From contig NZ_CANDOB010000002.1 in the NCBI RefSeq assembly GCF_947387515.1, positions 434,001 to 498,000 of the forward strand: a DNA stretch of 64,000 nt, in the 5' to 3' direction. A program made the position numbers and the translations under genes. Below, piece by piece: positions 25,901 to 34,570 of the stretch. Source of the DNA: Alkalihalobacillus sp. CinArs1 (GTDB lineage Bacteria > Bacillota > Bacilli > Bacillales > Guptibacillaceae). Numbering within the stretch: position 1 is the first letter of the stretch; each line of letters begins with the position of its first letter. A model generated the notes under the pieces. It was not told the origin of the DNA, made no database searches, and saw only the letters and a list, made by a program, of their open reading frames with translations.

Positions 25901-25941
25901 GCAGCTTTGTTTCGAAACGCCCAATTCGTGATCGCTTGCAT
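22906..25941 (-). CDS. RND family efflux transporter (AcrB/SwrC-like)
   Basis: 1011-residue resistance-nodulation-division pump with 12 predicted membrane helices in two halves, each with a large extracytoplasmic domain. The N-terminal FRNKAAMGLFIVITMLVGTVSYFMLPMEFLPEADNPQVTV, the segment VGRLVDDSIVVVENIFR (proton-relay aspartates in helix 4) and GVPADATALIGALMLIGIVVTNAIVLIDRVKQN are diagnostic. The closest Bacillus example is SwrC/YerP, which exports surfactin and other amphiphiles. No membrane fusion protein is adjacent, as usual in Gram-positive RND genes. It is divergent from the FatR-like TetR regulator, which could affect both; its promoter lies in 25942-26177. Confidence 0.9.
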   Translation of the reverse strand: MQAITNWAFRNKAAMGLFIVITMLVGTVSYFMLPMEFLPEADNPQVTVVTFGQGYDAGSMTSSVTEPIEQAVASIEGKTSVLSTTGEGYSQIVINFDSSTVMKDAKNNVSDAIASISLPEGVSAPQVSQLNTSMIPVGQVSVTFEDGLTKENTELVKDEIRPMFENTDVISQASVMGENTSRVQINLDNDKMTELGIPVNAVMGVLQGQSISASAGTSNIDGQKSTINVTDDLDSLEGIENLALPLQIPDAPAVKLSDVASVEKVKSDSMVTRVNGKEALAVILFKETDASAVTAGNQVVDTVEEINSTYGNVEAQTLFTTGDMVKSSVNSMVREVGLGALFATLVILLFLRKLKPTIVTAISIPLSLGITLLLLWLSGVTLNILTLGGIAVAVGRLVDDSIVVVENIFRKSQNERLSKATVIDATKEVSRAITSSTLITVAVFLPMGLVNGSLKAFLLPFALTVSYSLLASLLVALTVVPVLSRAMLKNTTLPPHRRPEGYLRVLKWSLNHKFVPILVAVVVLFGSIGLYVSMPKAATGASDASIVVVDMVFPSDTPEEEIKERMLSFEKELTDIEGYEHFITQYGSSTEAAQYGEVSDPDTVMYTFIMEEGADAEAFIEDVNEAKKDEKNVEIEAYPTSMFGGSSNSSITYDVVGNDTKDILNTSETLMEKIEGVDGVQKVSSNQDKTTPVYTVEIDTEKANTQQAAMQIRSLLNPQPLGTVTLDEQTTPVFLNAGVTPDTLGDLEELSITTNAGVVPLSDVASITQEEKPSTVLHKDGDLYARVTAEVTPEELSVVSKDIQQIINDLDLPEGMSIDTGGASQQQASDFQDLGLTMLASILIVYLVMVLTFKTLRAPLAILVTLPLASIGAVLGLLISGVPADATALIGALMLIGIVVTNAIVLIDRVKQNEETMIIRDAIIEACGTRLRPVIMTAIATICAMIPLLFGHAGDGNLVSQSLAVVVIGGLAVATVLTLVIVPVFYELLYFKKSKKQRIAQVDVKQETIAN

Positions 25942-26177
25942 CGTATTTTCCCCCTTGTTTTTAATTTCTCCCCCAAGATGTCTTCACTTAAAATGGACTT
26001 CAAACGTTTTCCATTTCCCTAAGCCCAAAGACTTAGAACGCTGTTATGTACACGTACGATTGTACGATAGAAAGGTTTCAACTATTCCACTAAAACCGAT
26101 TCGTTTACAAACTCTTCACGCTTTCTAGTACTTCTGCTTCATTGTTAATGTTTTCCTTGGTAGGTAAAATAAAGATA

Positions 26178-26195
26178 GGAATGAATGTTCATTCC
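26178..26195. promoter_or_regulatory. FatR-type operator upstream of the TetR gene
   Basis: GGAATGAATGTTCATTCC is palindromic except at the centre and starts 42 bases upstream of the TetR start. It shares the GAATGAAxGTTCATTC core with a second site before the P450 gene. The TetR regulator FatR of B. subtilis acts at a comparable place. Confidence 0.75.
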
Positions 26196-26219
26196 GCATG
26201 ATTTCGAAATGAAAGGGGG

Positions 26220-26798
26220 ATGACTGTGACGACCCTAAACAAACGAGATACGATCGTCAGCAGCGCGCTCGAACTCTTCGCTGAACGTGGCTTTGATGCG
26301 ACAACGGTTCCGATGATCGCTACTTCTGCCAATGTTGGAGCTGGAACGATCTATAGATATTTTGAAAACAAAGAGGTGCTCGTGAACACCCTTTTTCAAG
26401 AATACGTTGGAACGTTTATGAAGACGATCGAAGAGGGCTTTCCATACCATGAGTCCATTCGTGACCAGTTTCATCATCTTTTTAAAAATATGATTCTATT
26501 TACGAATCAACATGAACATGCGCTTTATTTTATTCGAAAACATAGTGCCGGCCATTTTCTTGATGAACAGAGCCGGGAAGACTTCACACAGCTTTTGGAG
26601 TTATTCAGTACGTTTTTTGATGAAGGAAAAGAGAAGAACGAGATTCGGAACTTGCCTTCCAAAGCGCTGATCGCCATTTTGTATGGCGCATTCCTCGAGC
26701 TTCAAAACCTTATTCGAGCAGGCGAGCTTGAACCATCTCCTGAACTTTCATCTGGAGTAGAAGAAAGCCTTTGGGATTCCGTTCGCCGTCATACGTGA
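26220..26798 (+). CDS. fatR: TetR family regulator, FatR-like
   Basis: 192 residues: N-terminal TetR helix-turn-helix (IVSSALELFAERGFDATTVPMIATSANVGAGTIYRYFENKEVLVNTLF) and an all-helical ligand-binding part. It starts with ATG 26220, or GTG 26226, behind GAAAGGGGGATG. It is directly upstream of a CYP102A fusion gene with operator copies before both, the same arrangement as fatR-cypB (yrhI-yrhJ) in B. subtilis, where unsaturated fatty acids release the repressor. The prediction is repression of both genes with fatty-acid induction. Confidence 0.87.
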   Translation: MTVTTLNKRDTIVSSALELFAERGFDATTVPMIATSANVGAGTIYRYFENKEVLVNTLFQEYVGTFMKTIEEGFPYHESIRDQFHHLFKNMILFTNQHEHALYFIRKHSAGHFLDEQSREDFTQLLELFSTFFDEGKEKNEIRNLPSKALIAILYGAFLELQNLIRAGELEPSPELSSGVEESLWDSVRRHT

Positions 26799-26826
26799 AG
26801 AGCAGCTGCTCTTCATAATATGGAAT

Positions 26827-26842
26827 GAATGAACGTTCATTC
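26827..26842. promoter_or_regulatory. FatR-type operator upstream of the P450 gene
   Basis: GAATGAACGTTCATTC is a perfect 16-base palindrome 30 bases before the CYP102A start. Together with the site at 26178 it shows that both genes are regulated by one repressor. Confidence 0.75.
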
Positions 26843-26872
26843 CGCACAACTTATAGATGAGGTGATCCATTC

Positions 26873-29800
26873 ATGTTAGCTAAGAAATCGATTCCACAAC
26901 CGAAGACATACGGCCCGTTAGGAAGCCTTCCTCTAATTGATAAAGAGAAACCGATTCAATCGTTTATGAAACTCGCAAAAGAGTTTGGACCAATCTATCA
27001 ATTTCAGTTTCCATCTCGGACGAGTACGTTCGTTTCAAGCGCAGCGCTTGTAGAAGAAATCAGCGATCAAACGCGTTTTGATAAAAAGGTAGGCCCCGTT
27101 CTTCAAAAAGTTCGCGCGTTCGGAGGCGACGGCTTGTTTACAAGTGAAACCGAAGAGCCGAACTGGCAGAAGGCGCATAATATCCTTCTGCCTAGCTTCA
27201 GCCAGCAGGCGATGAAAAACTATCATACGAAGATGGTCGATCTTGCGACGCAGCTCGTTCAGAAGTGGGCAAGGTTAAACCCTGATGAAGAAGTTGACGT
27301 GGCAGAAGACATGACGCGCTTAACGCTCGATACGATTGGGCTATGCGGCTTTAATTTTCGCTTCAACAGCTTCTACCGTGAAAACAATCATGAATTCATC
27401 GACGCGATGGTCCGTGCGATGGATGAAGCGATGTCGCAATCACAGCGCCTCGGCGTTCAAGATAAACTCATGGTGAAGTCGAAGAAACAGTTTCGAGATG
27501 ACATTCAGTATATGTTTTCACTTGTTGATGATCTCATCGCAGATCGTAAGAAGAATGGCGATGGAAACGAAGGCGATCTTCTTTCACTCATGCTAAAAGG
27601 AGTAGACCCTGAAACGGGTGAAGCGCTCGATGACGAAAACATCCGCTTCCAAATCATCACGTTCCTGATCGCCGGGCATGAAACGACGAGCGGGCTGCTG
27701 TCGTTCGCGCTTTATTATTTGATGAACAACCCTGAAAAGCTCAAGAAAGCGCAGGAAGAAGTGGACCGTGTTGCAGGGGACAGCATTCCTGACTACAAAC
27801 AGGTGAAGCAGCTAAAGTATGTGCGCATGATCCTGAACGAGACGCTTCGCTTATGGCCGACGGCACCAGCGTTTTCACTTTATGCGAAAGAAGGTACGAC
27901 GCTCGGTGGAGAGTATAATGTTGAGAAGGGAGACGTCTTTACACTGCTTCTTCCTGAACTTCATCGCGACAGGTCGATCTGGGGAGAAGATGTAGAATCC
28001 TTCGTTCCAGAGCGGTTTGAAGATCCATCCGCCATCCCGCAGCATGCGTACAAACCGTTTGGAAACGGCCAGCGTGCCTGTATCGGTCAGCAGTTTTCCT
28101 TACATGAAGCAACGCTTGTACTCGGAATGGTCGTTCAGCATTTCGACCTGATTGATCATGCGAACTATGAGCTAGAGGTAAAAGAAACGCTCACGTTAAA
28201 GCCGGAGGGCTTTAAGATGAAGGTGAATCCGAGAAAAGAATCGCTTTCCTTTGCGGTGCAAACGACAAAGCCTGAAAAAGAAAAGAAAGAAGTCTCAACG
28301 CTGCCAGAAAACGCACACGGTACGCGACTTCTCGTTTTATACGGTTCGAACTTAGGAAGTGCTGAAGGAATAGCACGCGACCTCTCTGAAAGCGGCCGGA
28401 AGCTTGGCTTTCATTATAAAGTGGCACCGTTGAATGATTATGTGAACGAGCTTCCAACAGAAGGCGCGGTCCTCATCGTGTCGGCATCGTACAACGGAAA
28501 TCCACCTGATAATGCAGATGAGTTCGTCACATGGCTCGATGAAGCTGAACAAGGTGCGTTCGCAGGCGTTCAATATGCGGTGTTCGGATGTGGCGATCGG
28601 AACTGGGCGAACACGTATCAGCGTATTCCTTCACTCATCGATGAAGAGCTCTCGCAAAAAGGAGCGAAGCGTATCACAGAAGCAGGATTCGGTGATGCGA
28701 GCGATGACTTTGAAGGCGACTTTGAGAAATGGGAAGCAACATTGTGGGAACCACTTGCAGATGCGATGAACATCGAACTTCACGAAAACATTGAAGAGAA
28801 CAGCGCGATCTCGATGAGCTTCGTGAGCGGTGTGAGTGATACGCCTGTAGCAAGGACGCATCATGCGTTCACGGCGATCATCAATCGAAACGTGGAGCTC
28901 CAGCATACCGAAAGTGGTCGCAGTACGCGTCATATCGAACTTATGCTTCCTGATGGGGTATCTTACAGGGAAGGCGATCATGTCGGCATCCTTCCTCAAA
29001 ACCGAGACGAGATGGTGAACCGCGTTCTTGATCGTTTCTCATTAAACGGTGAAGACCACGTGCTGTTGACTGGCGATCTCGGAAAAGCAGCGCACCTTCC
29101 AACCGATAAACCGGTGAAGCTGCAGGAATTGCTATCGTCTTACGTCGAGCTTCAAGAACCTGCGACACGCTCGCAAATTCGTTCGCTCGCAAAACACACG
29201 GTGTGTCCGCCACACGTTGTGGAACTCGAGCAATTGCTTGAAGATGAAACCTATAAAAAAGAAGTGCTCGAAAAGCGTGTGACGATGCTTGAACTTGTAG
29301 AGCACTACATGGCGTGTGAAATGCCGTTCGAGCGGTTCATCGCACTGCTGCCGCCGCTAAAAGCACGCTACTATTCGATTTCAAGTTCACCGAAGCACCG
29401 CGAACGAGAAGCGAGCATCACCGTGAGCGTCGTACGCGACAATGCTTGGAACGGAAAGGGAGAGTATAAAGGAGTGGCGTCTAACTACCTTGCAACGCGA
29501 GAGTTTGGCGATAAAGTCGCGTGTTTTATCAACACACCGCAATCGAACTTCCAGCTCCCAGAGAAACCGGAAACTCCGATCGTCCTTATTGGACCAGGAA
29601 CAGGTGTCGCTCCGTTCAGAGGTTTCGTGCAAGCACGACGAGAGATGAAGAGAGAGGGTGCTACGCTCGGTGAAGCGCATCTTTACTTCGGCTGCCGCAA
29701 TCCTGAACACGACTTTTTGTATCAAGATGAATTGAAGCAGGCGGAAAATGAAGGACTCATCACGCTTCATACGGCATTTTCGCGCTGTCCTGATCAGCCA

Positions 29801-30037
29801 AAAAGGTATGTGCAGCATCGTTTAACTGAAAACGCCCCTGATATTTTACCACTATTAAAAGAAGGCGGACGCTTGTACATCTGTGGTGACGGAAGCAAGA
29901 TGGCGCCAGAAGTGGAACAAGCGCTCATCATGAGCTTCGCTTCGCTCTATGGGACGACCGAAGAAGAAGCGGTTGAGTGGTTAGAAGAACTGGAACGCGA
30001 AGGCCGATATGCGAAAGACGTATGGGCTGGAGTGTGA
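26873..30037 (+). CDS. cypB: Cytochrome P450/NADPH-P450 reductase fusion (CYP102A)
   Basis: 1054-residue self-sufficient fatty acid hydroxylase. The P450 domain (about 1-470) has the I-helix [11 protein letters not shown], the ExxR motif in [10 protein letters not shown] and the heme loop [12 protein letters not shown] (cysteine near 402). An FMN flavodoxin domain begins near 480 ([19 protein letters not shown]), and an FAD/NADPH reductase domain fills the rest ([43 protein letters not shown]). Length and order match P450 BM3 (CYP102A1, 1049 aa). It hydroxylates fatty acids at subterminal positions with NADPH. AGATGAGGTGATCC precedes the ATG. Expression is probably controlled by the FatR-like repressor. 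Confidence 0.95.
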   Translation: MLAKKSIPQPKTYGPLGSLPLIDKEKPIQSFMKLAKEFGPIYQFQFPSRTSTFVSSAALVEEISDQTRFDKKVGPVLQKVRAFGGDGLFTSETEEPNWQKAHNILLPSFSQQAMKNYHTKMVDLATQLVQKWARLNPDEEVDVAEDMTRLTLDTIGLCGFNFRFNSFYRENNHEFIDAMVRAMDEAMSQSQRLGVQDKLMVKSKKQFRDDIQYMFSLVDDLIADRKKNGDGNEGDLLSLMLKGVDPETGEALDDENIRFQIITFLIAGHETTSGLLSFALYYLMNNPEKLKKAQEEVDRVAGDSIPDYKQVKQLKYVRMILNETLRLWPTAPAFSLYAKEGTTLGGEYNVEKGDVFTLLLPELHRDRSIWGEDVESFVPERFEDPSAIPQHAYKPFGNGQRACIGQQFSLHEATLVLGMVVQHFDLIDHANYELEVKETLTLKPEGFKMKVNPRKESLSFAVQTTKPEKEKKEVSTLPENAHGTRLLVLYGSNLGSAEGIARDLSESGRKLGFHYKVAPLNDYVNELPTEGAVLIVSASYNGNPPDNADEFVTWLDEAEQGAFAGVQYAVFGCGDRNWANTYQRIPSLIDEELSQKGAKRITEAGFGDASDDFEGDFEKWEATLWEPLADAMNIELHENIEENSAISMSFVSGVSDTPVARTHHAFTAIINRNVELQHTESGRSTRHIELMLPDGVSYREGDHVGILPQNRDEMVNRVLDRFSLNGEDHVLLTGDLGKAAHLPTDKPVKLQELLSSYVELQEPATRSQIRSLAKHTVCPPHVVELEQLLEDETYKKEVLEKRVTMLELVEHYMACEMPFERFIALLPPLKARYYSISSSPKHREREASITVSVVRDNAWNGKGEYKGVASNYLATREFGDKVACFINTPQSNFQLPEKPETPIVLIGPGTGVAPFRGFVQARREMKREGATLGEAHLYFGCRNPEHDFLYQDELKQAENEGLITLHTAFSRCPDQPKRYVQHRLTENAPDILPLLKEGGRLYICGDGSKMAPEVEQALIMSFASLYGTTEEEAVEWLEELEREGRYAKDVWAGV

Positions 30038-30042
30038 GGAAT

Positions 30043-30068
30043 GACGGCGTGAACGCGCCGTCTTTTTC
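30043..30068 (+). terminator. Terminator of the CYP102A gene
   Basis: GACGGCG and CGCGCCGTC form a GC-rich stem around a TGAA loop, followed by TTTTTCT, six bases past the stop. Confidence 0.88.
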
Positions 30069-30156
30069 TATGAAAGAAGATTGATTTGAGAATTCCAGTA
30101 ATTTCTGGAATAATGGCGATCGTGTAAAAAAAGACAAATGATTGGAAGTGGAAGAT

Positions 30157-30303
30157 ATGGGTACTTTGTTTATCATTTTAGTGATTGTTGGGATTTTTGC
30201 GATATACGGTGCGTTACTAAAGATCAATACCACCATCAAGGAACAGACGGAAGAGATTAAAAGGATTGGATTAGAAGGTAAGCAGAATAAAGAACACCAA
30301 TGA
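30157..30303 (+). CDS. Small membrane protein, 48 aa
   Basis: ATG 30157, behind GGAAGTGGAAG, opens a 48-residue frame: one hydrophobic helix (GTLFIILVIVGIFAIYGALL) followed by a charged amphipathic tail rich in K, E and Q and ending GKQNKEHQ. The pattern of a TM helix with a short coiled-coil-like tail recurs in small bacillar membrane proteins. No function can be assigned. Its stop codon coincides with the start of a stray terC fragment on the other strand. Confidence 0.6.
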   Translation: MGTLFIILVIVGIFAIYGALLKINTTIKEQTEEIKRIGLEGKQNKEHQ

Positions 30304-30386
30304 AGAGAAGAACTGTCCAGAAGATGATTTTCCACGTTGCGCCCTTAGGAGAGCTCTCGGATAAAATCGTAAGTTCAGGGTGAGCG
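30304..30386 (-). pseudogene. terC fragment (copy of part of paralogue 2)
   Basis: This 83-base stretch matches 31889-31971 of the TerC gene at 31809-32594 with only three substitutions and no gaps, in the same orientation. It encodes HPELTILSESSPKGATWKIIFWTVLL on the minus strand against HPELAILSESFPKSATWKIIFWTVLL in the intact gene. Beyond 30386 similarity fades. It has no start, riboswitch or other terC sequence, so it is a relic of a partial duplication, with luxS between it and the source. Confidence 0.8.
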
Positions 30387-30518
30387 TGAGTATAGAGCGA
30401 ATTGTCCGGTGTTGATCGTGAAATAGAAGTGGGGGGAGGTCCGAATTTCCTCCATGTAAATAGGACTGCGTGAACGAACGGGTACTTGAGCACAAAAACT
30501 AAAATCTCGTATAAAATG

Positions 30519-30552
30519 GAGCATCAAACCCCATTGGAATTGGTGCTCTTAT
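30519..30552 (+). terminator. Hairpin with short T tail
   Basis: GAGCATCAA pairs with TTGGTGCTC (one G-T pair), followed by TTATTTCT. Apart from this and the terC fragment, I see nothing recognisable in 30387-30727. Confidence 0.5.
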
Positions 30553-30727
30553 TTCTGGTGAGCTAATTGAGAGACCATTAAACTACCAGACAATGAAGGA
30601 AACTAAATGAGTATGGTGAAATATAGGAAGTAATTCATTAGTTAACGAGCAGGTTAATCTGAAAACTCAATGTGGTATTACTACAAAAAGAGTTAGACGA
30701 TTACGTATTACAAATTGGAGGTGTACG

Positions 30728-30883
30728 ATGCAAAAGGCTATCACTGTGAAATATCAATCCGATAAAAACAATAACGTAGATGAGTTAAATCAACTTCTTC
30801 AAGAGGGATGGAAGGTTGTTTCTCAGAGTCCAGTTGGATTGGTACCATCGATTTCTTCACTTGTTATTCTGGAGAAAAATTAG
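30728..30883 (+). CDS. Small cytoplasmic protein, 51 aa, DUF4177-like
   Basis: ATG 30728 follows TTGGAGGTGTACG, an excellent ribosome binding site. The 51-residue product begins MQKAITVKYQSD, continues through ELNQLLQEGWKVVSQSPVG and ends SLVILEKN. The motif x-LN-x-LL-x-EGWK-V-x-S and a final beta strand resemble the DUF4177 family of small proteins of unknown role. It precedes luxS but has its own spacing and is probably independent. Confidence 0.65.
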   Translation: MQKAITVKYQSDKNNNVDELNQLLQEGWKVVSQSPVGLVPSISSLVILEKN

Positions 30884-31048
30884 GAAACAAATCGGCATTC
30901 GTTGAATAAAGAAAACCATTAGCGCTTTTTCAGACGGCGTTTTTTTGTAAGAAAAAGCAAAATCGAAAGCACTTATTCAGACAAAACAGATGAAATTTAT
31001 CGGAATTGAGTGTATGATGAAATTAGACGTAATAAAAGGAGTGGTACT

Positions 31049-31522
31049 ATGCCATCAGTAGAAAGCTTTGAGCTTGATCATAACGCAGTTGTTGCCCCGT
31101 ATGTGAGGCATTGCGGCGTTCATAAAATAGGAACAGACGGACTTGTAAACAAATTTGATATTCGCTTTTGCCAGCCGAATAAACAGGCGATGAAGCCAGA
31201 CGTAATCCACACACTTGAGCATCTGCTTGCCTTTAATATCCGCACGCATGCAGAAAAGTATGATCACTTTGAGATCATCGACATTTCGCCAATGGGCTGC
31301 CAGACAGGCTACTATCTGGTAGTAAGCGGTGAGGCGAAAGTTGAAGAAATCATCGATCTTATAGAAGACACACTGAAAGATGCCATCGAAATCACTGACA
31401 TTCCTGCAGCGAACGAAAAACAGTGTGGCCAGGCTAAACTTCATGACTTAGAAGGTGCTAAGCGCCTTATGCGTTTCTGGCTTAATCAGGATAAAAAAGA
31501 ATTGGCAAAGGTATTCGGATAA
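31049..31522 (+). CDS. luxS: S-ribosylhomocysteine lyase (autoinducer-2 synthase)
   Basis: 157 residues, the standard LuxS length. The iron ligands are in HTLEHLLAF (H-x-x-E-H) and the GQAKLHDL cysteine neighbourhood, and MGCQTGYYL holds the catalytic cysteine near residue 84. It cleaves S-ribosylhomocysteine to homocysteine and DPD, the AI-2 precursor, in the activated methyl cycle. ATG 31049 lies behind AAAAGGAGTGG; the frame extension to 31010 is upstream of that site. TATGAT at 31014-31019 may be the -10 of its promoter. Confidence 0.95.
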   Translation: MPSVESFELDHNAVVAPYVRHCGVHKIGTDGLVNKFDIRFCQPNKQAMKPDVIHTLEHLLAFNIRTHAEKYDHFEIIDISPMGCQTGYYLVVSGEAKVEEIIDLIEDTLKDAIEITDIPAANEKQCGQAKLHDLEGAKRLMRFWLNQDKKELAKVFG

Positions 31523-31530
31523 GAAATGAA

Positions 31531-31564
31531 AGCAGTGTCCTGCGATGCGGGGCGCTGTTTTTTG
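31531..31564 (+). terminator. Terminator of luxS
   Basis: CAGTGTCCTGC pairs with GCGGGGCGCTG (G-T pairs tolerated) around GAT, followed by TTTTTT, ten bases after the luxS stop. Confidence 0.85.
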
Positions 31565-31666
31565 TCTGCCATCCGTTATGCTAGACAAGGTATTAAGGCA
31601 CAGACTATCTGAAGCTGTTTTAAAGGTACTCGGGTGAAAGGGAGCGTTGATTAAACACGTCCATAT

Positions 31667-31705
31667 AAAAAAACGGTTAGTGGCTACTGCCGCTAACCGT
31701 TTTTG
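31667..31705. terminator. Bidirectional terminator between luxS and terC paralogue 2
   Basis: AAAAAAACGGTTAG-TGGC and GCCG-CTAACCGTTTTT form a stem of 13 pairs with A-rich and T-rich flanks, so it can end transcripts from either side. It follows the minus-strand TerC gene by about 100 bases. Confidence 0.85.
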
Positions 31706-31808
31706 TTTGGTGGTTTTCTAGTTCTTTGAATCGCTGATTAGATAGCCATTCACATGAACAATTGTAGTTGTGTACATCAAGCAGTACTGGAACGGTCCTT
31801 TTTCTTCA

Positions 31809-32594
31809 TTAGTTGGCTTCAACAGTTTGATTCGATTTTACTTCTTCTTTCTTTTCTTTAGACATCAACCAACCACCTACACCGATGGAGAGAAGAACTG
31901 TCCAGAAGATGATTTTCCACGTTGCGCTCTTAGGAAAGCTCTCGGATAAAATCGCAAGTTCAGGGTGAGCGAGTGTGTAGACTGCTAACTTCACACCAAC
32001 CCACGCAACGACAAGGTATGCAGCCGTTTCAAGACCAGGTCTTTTATCAAGGATACCAACAAAGTAACCAGCGGCGAATCTCATGATCACAAGACCGATG
32101 ATTCCACCAGTAAGGATAATCGCGAAGTGACCTCCATCTAACCCACCGATTTCAGGAAGACTTGTAGGAGATAGCGTAACAGCTAGAGCTACTGCTGCAA
32201 GGATTGCGTCGATGGCAAAAGCGATGTCAGCAAGCTCAACTTTGATAACCGTTACCCAGAAGCCAGAACCCTTTGATTTCTTTACAGCTTTTTCAAGCTT
32301 AGGTTTTAATACGTGCTTCTTAAGAAGGTGATACGCAGCGATACCGAATAAGTAGAGTGCACCGATCGCCTGCACTTGCCAGATGTGAACAAGGTAGGAA
32401 ATGATGAAGAGTGAACCGAATCGAAAAACAAAAGCACCAGCGAGTCCGTAGTATAAAGCTTTTTTACGCTTGTTTTCAGGAAGGTGCTTTACCATTGTAG
32501 CAATCACAAGCGCGTTATCCGCTGCTAGGATCCCTTCCAAACCAATCAGGATAAGCAATACCCATCCGTACTCCATTACTAGCGCTAAATCCAT
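31809..32594 (-). CDS. TerC family manganese exporter-like protein, paralogue 2
   Basis: 261 residues, seven predicted helices, with the acidic motifs LEGILAADNALVIA and LADIAFAIDAILAA. It is paralogous to the protein at 2889-3659 over its whole length. The leader carries a yybP-ykoY manganese riboswitch and terminator, as for ykoY (meeY) in B. subtilis, which exports Mn(II) or metallates secreted proteins. The same role is predicted here. The ATG at 32594 is preceded by AGGGAGAA on the minus strand. Part of this gene has been copied to 30304-30386. Confidence 0.9.
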   Translation of the reverse strand: MDLALVMEYGWVLLILIGLEGILAADNALVIATMVKHLPENKRKKALYYGLAGAFVFRFGSLFIISYLVHIWQVQAIGALYLFGIAAYHLLKKHVLKPKLEKAVKKSKGSGFWVTVIKVELADIAFAIDAILAAVALAVTLSPTSLPEIGGLDGGHFAIILTGGIIGLVIMRFAAGYFVGILDKRPGLETAAYLVVAWVGVKLAVYTLAHPELAILSESFPKSATWKIIFWTVLLSIGVGGWLMSKEKKEEVKSNQTVEAN

Positions 32595-32628
32595 TTAACA
32601 TTCTCCCTTAATCGAATTTTGACCAAAT

Positions 32629-32662
32629 AAAAAACCTTCACCAACAAATGTGGTAAAGGTTT
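32629..32662 (-). terminator. Riboswitch expression-platform terminator
   Basis: On the minus strand ACCTTTACCA and TTGGTGAAGGT pair and are followed by TTTTTTATTT, just after the aptamer. The hairpin can compete with the aptamer's closing sequence, consistent with transcriptional control of the TerC gene. Confidence 0.8.
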
Positions 32663-32679
32663 GGATGTACGTATATATC

Positions 32680-32825
32680 CCTTTACCAAAATTGGCAAAG
32701 GTCTCGCAAACAACATTTCTGTTGCCAGTTAAGCCGGTGATGTATCATCACGTAATGTCGACATAACTGTAAGCTACTCCCCTTTGGAGTGTTATAAGCT
32801 CTTAGTGAGCACAGTTTTTACTCGG
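32680..32825 (-). promoter_or_regulatory. yybP-ykoY manganese riboswitch
   Basis: Minus-strand leader of TerC paralogue 2 contains the two most conserved blocks of this class: AAAGGGGAGTAGCT near its 5' end (32772-32786) and GCGAGACCTTTGCC near its 3' end (about 32690-32704), separated by paired regions. This class binds Mn(II), and transcription or translation turns on with metal. A terminator follows directly. The first block and the final ACCTTTGCC are read from sequence; the fold is inferred from the known family. Confidence 0.9.
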
Positions 32826-32838
32826 TAACTGTAAGATA

Positions 32839-32867
32839 ATCATATGCGGTTTTGATGGAATAGTCAA
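32839..32867 (-). promoter_or_regulatory. Sigma-A promoter of the riboswitch-terC transcript
   Basis: On the minus strand TTGACT (32867-32862), a 17-base spacer and TATGAT (32844-32839). Transcription would start near 32832, immediately before the aptamer. Confidence 0.8.
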
Positions 32868-32931
32868 TCTATTTTTTTCGGCATTTTGTGAGCTCATTCG
32901 GGTGGTGACAGGCACCGTGATCAGGTACCAA

Positions 32932-34473
32932 TCAGTTACCCTTCAAAACTACTTGATACGGCCGCATCATCTCATAATCCTCGTGCTCTAATATATGACA
33001 GTGCCAAACGAACAAACCGGCATACGGGGTGAACTTCATGATGATCCGCGTAATTTCTTTTGGGTTCGCTCTTACTGTATCCTTCCATCCTCGCTCGTTT
33101 AAATCAGGTTTCACCCTAGGCCCAGTCGTTTCGATTCTTCCTTCTTTCTCATACACGTCCCCATCAAACGGCTGCCGATCGAGAATTTGAAACTTCACGA
33201 GATGAAGGTGGATCGGGTGCGTCGCTTTCGATAAATTCACGAGGCTCCAGATTTCCGTATCACCTAACCCTGGCTTTTCCGTAATTGGATCTATCCAAAG
33301 GTCATCGTTTAAAAGGTGGATTTCACGTCCATATTGATCTGGCCTCATGCCTAATGTAAGGCTTCTTTCATTGTTTGCCTGCTTCTCACTCATCACATGA
33401 TAGTTTGATAAAACGTAAGGAACGCTGCTTTGGTCCTTTGAAGCAAGCTCTTTCTTAACACGAAACTGCATCACAACACCAGTCGTTTTCGGGTTTGGCT
33501 TTTTTCCTTGAGGAAAAGGAGAGGCAGCATCATTCTTCATCACGATTTCTTCACCAGCAGAAGAACTGAAATCAATCACCACATCCGCACGCTCAGCTGG
33601 CGCAAGCAGCAAGTAGGGCACTGTCACAGGGTGTTCCAACAATCCTTGATCCGTTCCAATCTGTACAAAAGGGAGTCCGTTCGAAAGCGATAACCCATAA
33701 AACCTTGCATTCGCCCCGTTTAATATCCGAAAGCGATACTTCCGAGGTTCCACTTCAAGATAAGGCCAAACCTTTCCGTTCACAAGATTCGTTTTACCAA
33801 AAAAATCAGGAATAACAGACGGATCAACGCCTTCCACTGGAGGAGTAGGTTCTGAAGGGTAATACAAAGACCCATCATCGTGAAAAGACCGATCTTGTAT
33901 AATTAGCGGGATTTCATACTCTCCTCGTGGTAACGGGAGAGACAGTTCAACCTCATCATGCACGATATACATCCCGGCAAGCCCAGCATATATGTTCAAC
34001 CTTGTGATGCCCATCGCATGGTCATGGTACCAGAGGTTCGTCGCAGCCTGACCGTTCGGATACTCATATACCACATTTGTGAAATAGGGACCAACCTGTT
34101 GAAATCCCGGCGTAAACCATGCTTCAGGATATCCGTCGCTCGTATCAGGCGTCACCCCGCCATGTAAGTGGACAACCGTACGCACTTTCGGAGCACCATG
34201 ATTCGCCCCATGAACGGTCGTATCGATTGGAAGAAAGTGCTTTTGAGGGAGATCGCTTTTCCAAAGAACACGCACAGGGTGATCGCGAAACACCTGAAAT
34301 GTAGGACCTGGAAACAGACCGTTATACCCCCAGACCCGCGTCGGAGGCAAATCACGATGAAGCTTCAGTAAGCTTTCTTTCATCGTCACTTCATAAAAAG
34401 GAATCTGATCTTTAAACGATTGAGGTTGAATCACTGGCATGATGGGGAGGCGATCCACAAACTGTTCGAGCAT
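32932..34473 (-). CDS. cotA: Spore-coat multicopper oxidase (CotA-like laccase)
   Basis: 513 residues, exactly the length of B. subtilis CotA. The four copper-binding blocks are visible: VHLHGGVTPDTSDG, NLWYHDHAMGITRLN, THPIHLHLVKFQILDR and FVWHCHILEHEDYEMMRPYQ, the last with type-1 copper ligands H-C-H and axial M. No signal peptide, as expected for a coat protein made in the mother cell. It oxidises phenols and bilirubin-like pigments and makes brown spore pigment. The start is MLEQFVDRLP at 34473 behind AAGGAGTGG; the frame open to 34758 is upstream noncoding. A GGTGACAGGCACC-type repeat lies just beyond its stop. Confidence 0.92.
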   Translation of the reverse strand: MLEQFVDRLPIMPVIQPQSFKDQIPFYEVTMKESLLKLHRDLPPTRVWGYNGLFPGPTFQVFRDHPVRVLWKSDLPQKHFLPIDTTVHGANHGAPKVRTVVHLHGGVTPDTSDGYPEAWFTPGFQQVGPYFTNVVYEYPNGQAATNLWYHDHAMGITRLNIYAGLAGMYIVHDEVELSLPLPRGEYEIPLIIQDRSFHDDGSLYYPSEPTPPVEGVDPSVIPDFFGKTNLVNGKVWPYLEVEPRKYRFRILNGANARFYGLSLSNGLPFVQIGTDQGLLEHPVTVPYLLLAPAERADVVIDFSSSAGEEIVMKNDAASPFPQGKKPNPKTTGVVMQFRVKKELASKDQSSVPYVLSNYHVMSEKQANNERSLTLGMRPDQYGREIHLLNDDLWIDPITEKPGLGDTEIWSLVNLSKATHPIHLHLVKFQILDRQPFDGDVYEKEGRIETTGPRVKPDLNERGWKDTVRANPKEITRIIMKFTPYAGLFVWHCHILEHEDYEMMRPYQVVLKGN

Positions 34474-34570
34474 GTGTGCCACTCCTTCCAAAACACGGCT
34501 TTTTAAAGCATATGTGTTGGAAGTGATATTTTGCGTCTTTAAGAAGAGAAGGGGGAGAAAGAGAGAAGGA

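Noticed and set aside
26053-26066. CGTACGATTGTACG inverted repeat upstream of the RND gene
   Set aside because: Short (five-base arms) and without an obvious regulator; not strong enough to list as an operator.
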